Shown: one piece after another, positions 56,111 to 64,000 of the stretch
Numbering within the stretch: position 1 is the stretch's first letter
Layout of the letters: each line of letters opens with the position of its first letter
Assembly: GCA_030847615.1 (NCBI GenBank)
Contig: JAUMIR010000002.1
Span: 198,011,809 to 198,075,808 of the forward strand
Direction: 5' to 3'
Length of the DNA stretch: 64,000 nucleotides
Origin: Gambelia wislizenii
Taxonomy: Eukaryota; Chordata; Lepidosauria; Squamata; Crotaphytidae
Position numbers and translations under genes: made by a program
Notes under the pieces: model-generated
Told to the model about the DNA's origin: nothing
Databases searched by the model: none
The model's input: the letters and a program-made list of their open reading frames with translations, nothing else

Positions 56111-56586
56111 GTAAGGGGATAGTGACCTTAAAAGTTACAGTCTCTTAGAATACTCCATACAGTTCCCATAGGTTGGGGCATAGATAAGTCAGCCAGTGAG
56201 AGTCAGAGAGTAAGTCAGAGAGTCCACATGTGGGACCAGGGCTGGATTATTATTTGTTCAACCAGTGCATTTGCTCTAGGCCTCTCCCTGGTTTGAGGCC
56301 CCAGTGCTGAAACAGAAAGGGGAAAGCTCTTTCTCCAGTCACTCTATGCATTTCCCAAAGCTTCTATTATCAGGCATGTTTTGTGGGTTGCTTGGGTCAT
56401 TGAGTAAAATATATTAGGATCAAGCTGTTATTCTCACACTGAAGTTGTCAGGCTGCAAATGGGTTCACACTTGAAGATTTTTGTGTAGCTATCTGGTGTA
56501 CTTTGAATTTTTTATTTTATTTATAGGGCACCAGTCATAGAATAGCTTACACATGTTCACAAAGGGACCCCATATTTTTGGAACTA

Positions 56587-56815
56587 CAGTTGTCCCTTCA
56601 TATTCGCTGGGGTTTGGTTCCAGGACCCCCCGCGGATACCAAAATCCATGAATACGCAAGTCCCATTATATGCAATGGCATAGCAAAATGGTGCCCCTTA
56701 TATAAGATGGCAACATCAAGGTTTGCTTTTTGGATTATTATTTTTTAAGAATATTTTCAAGCCATGAATACTTAAATCTGCGGATACCAAATCTGTTGAT
56801 ATGGAGGGACAACTG
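56587..56815. mobile_element. Tigger/pogo-like MITE, best copy
   Basis: TA-flanked, 229 bp. CAGTTGTCCCTTCATATTCG is mirrored by GATATGGAGGGACAACTG; GGATACCAAAATCCATGAAT is mirrored by ATACTTAAATCTGCGGATAC-like sequence. Confidence 0.9.
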
Positions 56816-56870
56816 TATTCCTGGGCCCTGATACATTTGGAGGAAGTGACAGCCTCTGGAATTTAGAGCT

Positions 56871-57094
56871 GGGCCCTTTCACGCTCCATAATTATAGCAC
56901 TATGATTCCACTTTAACTGCTTTGGCAACTTCCTGTGGAATCCTGGGAATTATAGTCTGGTGAACTACGAGAGTTCTCTGGCTGAAAAATCTAAATATCC
57001 TTCCCTCAAATGCAAATCCCAGGATTCCATAGGATGTTGTCATGGTAGTTAAAGTGGACGCATAGTGTTATAACTGTGTAGTGTGAAAGGGTCT
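56871..57094. mobile_element. Foldback MITE, GGGCC family
   Basis: GGGCCCTTTCACGCTCC and GTAGTGTGAAAGGGTC are inverted; CTTCCTGTGGAATCCTGGGA pairs with TCCCAGGATTCCATAGGATG. Confidence 0.8.
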
Positions 57095-58260
57095 TGGTCA
57101 GTTTAATCCTTGATGGCTATAAATCAAGTAGTTTGAACCTGGTAGTAAGCCCCATTGCATTGATTAGAGCTTGTGTCTCTCACTAGATGCAAACAGACAT
57201 CTATAACCAGGGAGTGGAGGAGACAGTTTTATCTGAACTATTAGAAATGGAATAGAAATATTGAGACATCACACCAAATCCAGCTTTAGTGTGCTCCAGC
57301 CACTTTGCAGCAGCCCCAGAAGAAGTCATAAATCCATCTGAACTGGCTGTCTCTGATGCATTTCAAGTCACTATGAGTCAGCAGAGTGGCACTAAGCAGC
57401 CTGTGTTGTGTATTGGCAAATACAACTAAGCATCCCTAAGAGGGGGGAAAGGTGGAGCTTGGCCGAAATCAAACAAGGGATATTATTAAATATACAGCCC
57501 CGCGTTCCAACGGGATGCATTTTCCCCATTTGTAGAAATAAGAATTTTTTCTCTCCAGGTTTTTTAGCTATTAAATTTTTCCACAACAGAGGATGTGCTA
57601 AGGCTTCTGAAAAGTCAGGAAATATCTTTGATCTGGACCAGCTTCAGAAACATATTTTTTTCTCAGTAGTGGTAGTCAAATTCTTAAGCCAGTTTCTCTT
57701 TGCTTTGAGAAAATTGAAGGGGTCCTTTGATGCAACCAAGCCCCTCCCCATCCCTCAAATTATTCCAGTTATGGAGTTTATTTGATTAAGGAGTTATGGG
57801 GAATGGGAGCCTACTGGAAGTAAAAGTATTGATTTTAGCAAATTGTGCCATAAAATTATTGTTGGTCCAGTCTAGCCCCTGTCCAACACTTGTCATTGGG
57901 AGCATTGCTAATAGGGGATGCATGAAAAGAACCCCATGGGCGATTCTGCAGTGTGTAGGAGAGGAAAGGGATGATGCTGTGCAGCAGGGATATGGGGAAG
58001 GTGGGTCTCTCACACATAGATGTGGCAACTTGCTCTAAGTAGCACCAGTGGGGAGGAGTGGAGTGGGACAGCTAGGTGGTGGCAGGAGTTGGTCTCTGAG
58101 TGATGCAGCAAGACTTGTTCAAATATTTGGCGCAGGGCAGGGAGGGGAACCATTTGGGCTTCAGTTCAGGTATTTGGGCTTGGGATTGCCTTTGCTCACT
58201 GGAAGATGTCAAAGAGATACCACATGAAACAAGATAAGGACAAGGGTAAGGTTCACACTT
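57095..58260. other. GRIN2C: GRIN2C intron 5 segment
   Basis: Nothing recognised. Confidence 0.4.
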
Positions 58261-58261
58261 T

Positions 58262-58921
58262 AGCTGAGACTAAGCTCTCTTACACACTACACAATTATAG
58301 CAATTTTATACATCATCATCATCAACAACAACAACATTATTCCTCCTCCTCCTCTGAAAACAATGTAAACCATACAATAAAAATGTTAAAAAGCATTTTA
58401 AAAATACAATTAAAACAGTACAGCTCACTCTCAAAAGTGCTTCCTTTAAAAACCTCTGTTCTCAGAAACCATTTGGAATTAAAAGGTTTTTGCCTGCCAA
58501 TGGAAGGACAGTGAGGAAGGGCCATCCTTGATTCCCTAGGAAGGAATTCCAGACCTAGGAGCAGCCATTTTACCTACCATGGCTGCATCCTATAGAATCT
58601 TGGGATTTGTAGTTTAGTGAGGTTTTAGAAATTTTTGGTAGAGATGTGAAGTTGAAGGCTTTCACGGCCGGCATCCTGTTTGTTTTTTCCCCAGGCCGTG
58701 AGGCTGTGTTCTGGAAGAGTTTATTCCTGATGTTTCGCCTGCCTCTGTGGCTGGCATCTTCAGATACTCTCTGAAGATGCCAGCCACAGATGCAGATGAA
58801 ATATCAGGAACATGGCCTCACAGCCTGGAAAAAACCCACAAAAAATGTTGTGGTAGGGAATTCTAAATAAATTTTCAATAAAGTGGAATCAAAGTGCTAT
58901 AACTGTGTAGTGTGAAAAAGA
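58262..58921. mobile_element. Foldback MITE broken up by other insertions
   Basis: Left end ACACACTACACAATTATAGC at about 58281; further arm words ATGGCTGCATCCTATAGAAT at 58581; the right end AACTGTGTAGTGTGAAAAAG at 58899. Simple repeats and a Penelope pair (58650-58850) lie in between. Confidence 0.5.
58650..58850. mobile_element. Pair of inverted Penelope termini
   Basis: CTGTGGCTGGCATCTTCAGA on the left meets TCTGAAGATGCCAGCCACAG on the right across a few bases. Outer words GCCGTGAGGCTGTG and CATGGCCTCACAGCCTGG also pair. The left arm has about 13 bp more than the right. No coding part. Confidence 0.8.
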
Positions 58922-59022
58922 CCTGAAAGTGGCAACATATGGGATTTTCATGTGACTAGGCTCCTTCAAAGTATTGATGCATGCTTACTCAGAAGTAAAT
59001 CCAGTTAATTCAAGATGGGCAA

Positions 59023-59570
59023 GGGCTTATTTACATGAGCTAAATACCCCGGCTTGCCCCTGTTCCAAAGCCCTACAGTCCAAATGATGCAGGGCATTTC
59101 ACCCCTTATGACCCCAGGAAATCCCCACCAGCCCCAGGGCAGATACAGGAATGAGACAGGAGCAAGCTGGAGTAGGGACTGATAAACTGTTACATAATAA
59201 TACCCAGTTTAATCCATTACCACTGGCCAAAACCCAGATCAGTTCCCACATGTCTGCAGAGCCCATCCTGCATGCCAGCCCTTGCTGCCTCTGCCAGCTC
59301 CCTGACTTTATTGGAAGCTAGGTGAGGGCCCTGAACCATGTGACCAAGGCTGGTCACATGCAGGGGGCCTTCAGTCACATGTTGCAGGCCCCCTTCCTGG
59401 CTTTTGAGATAATGAAGAAAATGGTGGTGGTGGTGACTGCAGCCATGGGCTGCCACTCCTGTGTGGGCTCCACCCCATTTCGTCAAGGTAACAGGAGCAG
59501 AACAGCCCACCTCTGCAGCCAGGATACATCAGCAGGGAGCTGGCATATCCTGGCTGGTGTGGATAAGCCC
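59023..59570. mobile_element. Non-autonomous DNA transposon, GGGCTTATTTACATG type
   Basis: GGGCTTATTTACATGAG is mirrored by GGTGTGGATAAGCCC. The body shares word order with 36175-36703 (AATGATGCAGGGC, TATCCTGGC). Confidence 0.65.
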
Positions 59571-59755
59571 TTACTCACTTAGGTGAATAGTAGCCATGCA
59601 GGAAGACAAGCACTGGAGAAGTAGGGTGCTCAGAGCTGGCAGATGTGGTCTTCTGCTGTGCAACCTTGGAGAAAGTGCAACTGCTAGCATTGCACACCTG
59701 GTCTCAGTCTCTTCAAAGATGCAACAAGAGACAGGGAAGGAATCCACTTGTGTGA

Positions 59756-60969
<1,214 letters not shown>

Positions 60970-60972
60970 ATC

Positions 60973-61620
60973 AGGGGGGTGTTTAGACGACAAAAAAATC
61001 CACAAAGAATGCGGGCAGAATACCTTTTGTTCAGATGAGCTCCTGCCAGGATTTGCCATATTGGGAAGGAGTGGGGCTGAAAACTCCAAATAGTTTGTGA
61101 TAAAAGCAATCACAGTTTCTTGCGATCTTTTTTAAAAAGTATGTGAAAATGTGCATAACTGCATGTCTGAACAACCAATTTGAATAGGGGCACATCAAAG
61201 AACTCAAATGTAATAATTGGTCAGAGCTTGGTGGGGGGCGGGCTTGCAAGGGACGAAGCGAAGCCACCATGGTGTTTTTTTCTGGGTGAACGATCGTGTG
61301 CACAATCATTTAAGCGGCAGAGCAAAGAAAAAACTGTTTTTAAAGTGGAAAATCACTCTTAAGAATCTGTCATTTAAGTTCAAAAAGAAAGAGGGGGGAA
61401 TGGAGGGAGGTTTTTGGCAGGCAATTCATTCGTGGCCAGTATCTTTTCTCGGGGGGGGAGGGGGCATGCTCTATGCGAACTGCAAACTTGGCTAATTTTC
61501 CATGCCAGCGATCTTGTGAATGAATTGTGGGCACAAATAAAAACTGCAATGATAGGGAGGTAAGGTGCTATTTTTCGCTATTAATTCTCCCATCTAGCAG
61601 AGCCCCTGCTGTTTTTTAAC
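60973..61620 (-). mobile_element. Non-autonomous DNA transposon, GTCTAxAC family, copy E
   Basis: Starts GGGGGGTGTTTAGACGAC and has the reversed family blocks (GCCATATTGGGAAGGAG, TTGGTCAGAGCTTGG, GCGGGCTTGC). The far end is unclear. Confidence 0.5.
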
Positions 61621-62777
61621 AATGCCAACAGTAATCAACAAAAACAAATGTAGTTTTTATTTCCTCTAAAGACAGAGGATGTCCAGGATGTAAAGAATGT
61701 AAAGAAAGTTGAGCATTCAGTTAGAGATGGACAATTAGTGTCGATAGGTACAAATATAGAAGAACTGGCTGATTGATCAGAAATAACAAGTATACTACAG
61801 TCAGGTGAATTGAGTAGAGAAATTGTTTAAAGTGATAGCTTGAGAGGTGAAGAGAAACAAAAGAGCAAGGTAAGCAGCAGTAAAAGAACAATGAACTTGA
61901 AAGTGTGTATTTTATCTTGGTTTTGGAAGTGGCAGGAAAAGTCATGTGCATGGAAACACTAAATCGAAAGGGTATCAAAGAAGGCTGACAGCAAAGATAT
62001 TATCAGAAATACAGGCACAAACTATTCCTCTTCCCATAGCAAAAGAAAGATAGCAGGGCTTGGAGCTGTCAAGATATATGATGTTCATTACAATCCCGTT
62101 ATCTACCACATGAGTTTATTCCATCAGTGCAGAAAACTCATTTAGGCTGGTATGATTTGTCCTTAACAAACTCACGTTAACCACCAGTAATAGCTGTATG
62201 TTGTTTTAGATACTTAAAACTGTGTTGTTTCATTATCTTTTATAATTTACTTTTCAGAAATGTAAATTAAATTAAAGAGCTTATCATTTCTCTAGCATCA
62301 GTTTCCCATCTTTGGAAAAATATTTTTTTTTACCTTTTTCCAGTGGAACTTCACTCACTTTTCAGAGTTAGCTGATAGATGAAGCTGTACAGAGAGAGAG
62401 GGAAAGAGAGAGAGAGATTGACTGTGACATTTCCATCTTTGGGAATATTAAAGAGGGTGCCAAATGGAGGTATTCCACTGACATTTATATATATCTTGGA
62501 ATGTCTTTCCTTACTTAAAGATAAAGCAAAACAACTTTCAGATTCTGTAATCCTGAGTCTGGGTTTGTATAGATTAGGGTGGACAAAGTGTGTCATGGTC
62601 TAGCTTCACTTGCCCCCCCCCCCAATGCTGGCTGGCATCTAGTTGGTAAGTTTTGATGTCATCTTTCTTACATCACTTTTTTTTTTTTAATCATTATTTA
62701 GGTCAGAATTCTGACCATACAATGACCAAAAGCTCCCCTGCAAACCCACTTTGCAAGATGTCCAACCCCCCCCCATT
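61621..62777. other. GRIN2C: GRIN2C intron 6 segment
   Basis: Short (GA)n near 62391-62418; otherwise nothing recognised. Confidence 0.4.
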
Positions 62778-63369
62778 GGGCTTGTCTGTACAAGCCCCCC
62801 CCCCAAATGGAGTGCCCTGCAGTAATGGCATTTTGCAGCAGCTGTGACTTGTCCTAATGGTTTTTTTTGCCCCCAAAGCTTAACATGCCCGTGGTGACCA
62901 CGAGTGAATTAGTTGCATTTCTGCCACCGCCAAACTTTTAAAAAAAACACCTATTTGCACTGTGTGCTGGAGTGATATTTTGCATTTGCAACAAAAAGGT
63001 AAAGAAACAACACCCCATTTTCTCACCATAGCGCTCACTCGCTAAAGCAAAAAATCAACATGGTGACACCAGGAGCTTGCACTGTTAGCAAGCCCCACCC
63101 CACGCTCCTTCAGCCAATCAGCTTTGCACTTCCTCACCTATGGGAAAGTGATTCAAAGCAAATCGCTTGTCCGAATGAACAAGAATGCGCATTCTCCTCA
63201 CTGTTTTTTTTAAAACTCTGGGAAAAGTTGTGAAAGCTTTTCCCTCAGAGTTTTTGACCTTTTTGGCTGCCCTCCTTCCAAATACGGTGATATGATGTGG
63301 GATCCCATTAAGACAGGTAGGATTCTCCTCGCATTCCATGAGGAGTATTTTCACAATTTAGACAGCCCC
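62778..63369 (+). mobile_element. Non-autonomous DNA transposon, GTCTAxAC family, copy B
   Basis: GGGCTTGTCTGTACAAG at the left and ACAATTTAGACAGCCCC at the right. Collinear with 40998-42116 but without the palindrome insertion, so it serves as the empty-site reference. Small GCCATTC/GCGCTCA blocks are conserved. Confidence 0.75.
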
Positions 63370-63379
63370 ACTGTATGCT

Positions 63380-63485
63380 TTTAATTAATTTTAACTGTGA
63401 TTTTAATTGTTTTGTGAGCCACTTTGGGTCCTGCTTCGGCAGAAAGGCGGCATATGCTTTGCATAAACAAACAAACAAACAAACA
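63380..63485 (+). mobile_element. CR1/L2-like 3' tail with (AAAC)n
   Basis: TTGTTTTGTGAGCCACTTTG, GCAGAAAGGCGGCATATGC and then (AAAC)n. Confidence 0.5.
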
Positions 63486-64000
63486 GCTGGACGTGTTGCT
63501 GCTGATCCCTTTGCTCTCCAGGCCCATAGAAATGACTGTTTGGAGGGGAGCAGCTGCATGCCTTGAAAGGTGGTTTTGGGACGGGGTGTGTGTTAGCTTA
63601 TGGAAGATGTCACTGCAGATGTATGGCTTCATGAGACACCTGTCTGCAGAGACAGGATCTTGGCCACTATTTTTAACTCCCTCAAGGCCCCTCAGTGTCC
63701 CCCTTTGAGGTGATTTGCATTTTATTTTTTGCTAAACATGCTCCTCATACACATGCCCTAGGGGTATGTGGGGACAATTTTGCCACATTTTAAGCTCTAT
63801 CTGGGTTGTTTTAGGCCTTTGTTTCTTCAAGCAGGATGTAACTATTAGGTTAAAAAAAGGGGGGGGCTGTTCTGAGCCTAAAACACTAGCCCCCTGAAAC
63901 AATATTGAAATTGTCCCCTATACCCTGCAGGTTTGTGGGGAGCATTTTTAGCATTTTAAAAGGTGGGGGAAAGGTTTTCTTTTTTTTCTTAAATACTTTT
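63486..64000. other. GRIN2C: Right edge, within GRIN2C intron 6
   Basis: No exon is recognisable; the remaining GRIN2C exons lie beyond the window. Confidence 0.4.

Overview
The window is vertebrate nuclear DNA, most likely from a squamate reptile (a lizard, possibly iguanian). Three things point there. The only host gene is split by GT-AG introns. The repeats are typical of squamates: a 5S-rRNA-derived SINE, tRNA-derived SINEs, foldback DNA transposons, Helitrons, a Penelope element, L1 and CR1-like pieces. No bacterial-style operons are present. The species assignment is an inference from repeat types, not a match.

The host gene is GRIN2C, encoding the NMDA-receptor subunit GluN2C, on the + strand. 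Six coding exons can be placed to the base: 20423-20839, 28787-29385, 39018-39132, 50702-50913, 55942-56110 and 59840-59993. They join in phase and encode about 552-555 residues: signal peptide, amino-terminal domain, and the S1 half of the glutamate-binding domain up to just before membrane segment M1. The channel, S2 and cytoplasmic tail must lie to the right of the window. The first coding exon has a good splice acceptor just upstream of its ATG, so a non-coding 5' exon probably lies further left.

Everything else is repeat-rich flank (1-20415) or intron. The left flank holds a 5'-truncated LINE with an unbroken 817-codon reverse-transcriptase frame, an L1 3' fragment next to a Penelope fragment with a GIY-YIG endonuclease region, a 4 x 75-bp minisatellite, a Helitron, a 429-bp insertion with perfect 12-bp target duplications, and a 5S-derived SINE nested inside a tRNA-derived SINE. 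The introns (about 7.9, 9.6, 11.6, 5.0, 3.7 and more than 4.0 kb) hold a 31-bp minisatellite, a 1.1-kb hAT-type element with an internal GC-rich array, a second Helitron, a second LINE copy, a degraded L1, many Tigger-like and other foldback elements, and a striking palindrome with two 89-bp arms inside intron 3.

No new multi-gene system was found. The points most worth following up are structural: the intron-3 palindrome and the insertion carrying it, the paired Helitrons, the 429-bp insertion whose end resembles the LINE 3' end, and a conserved hairpin at the LINE 3' terminus.
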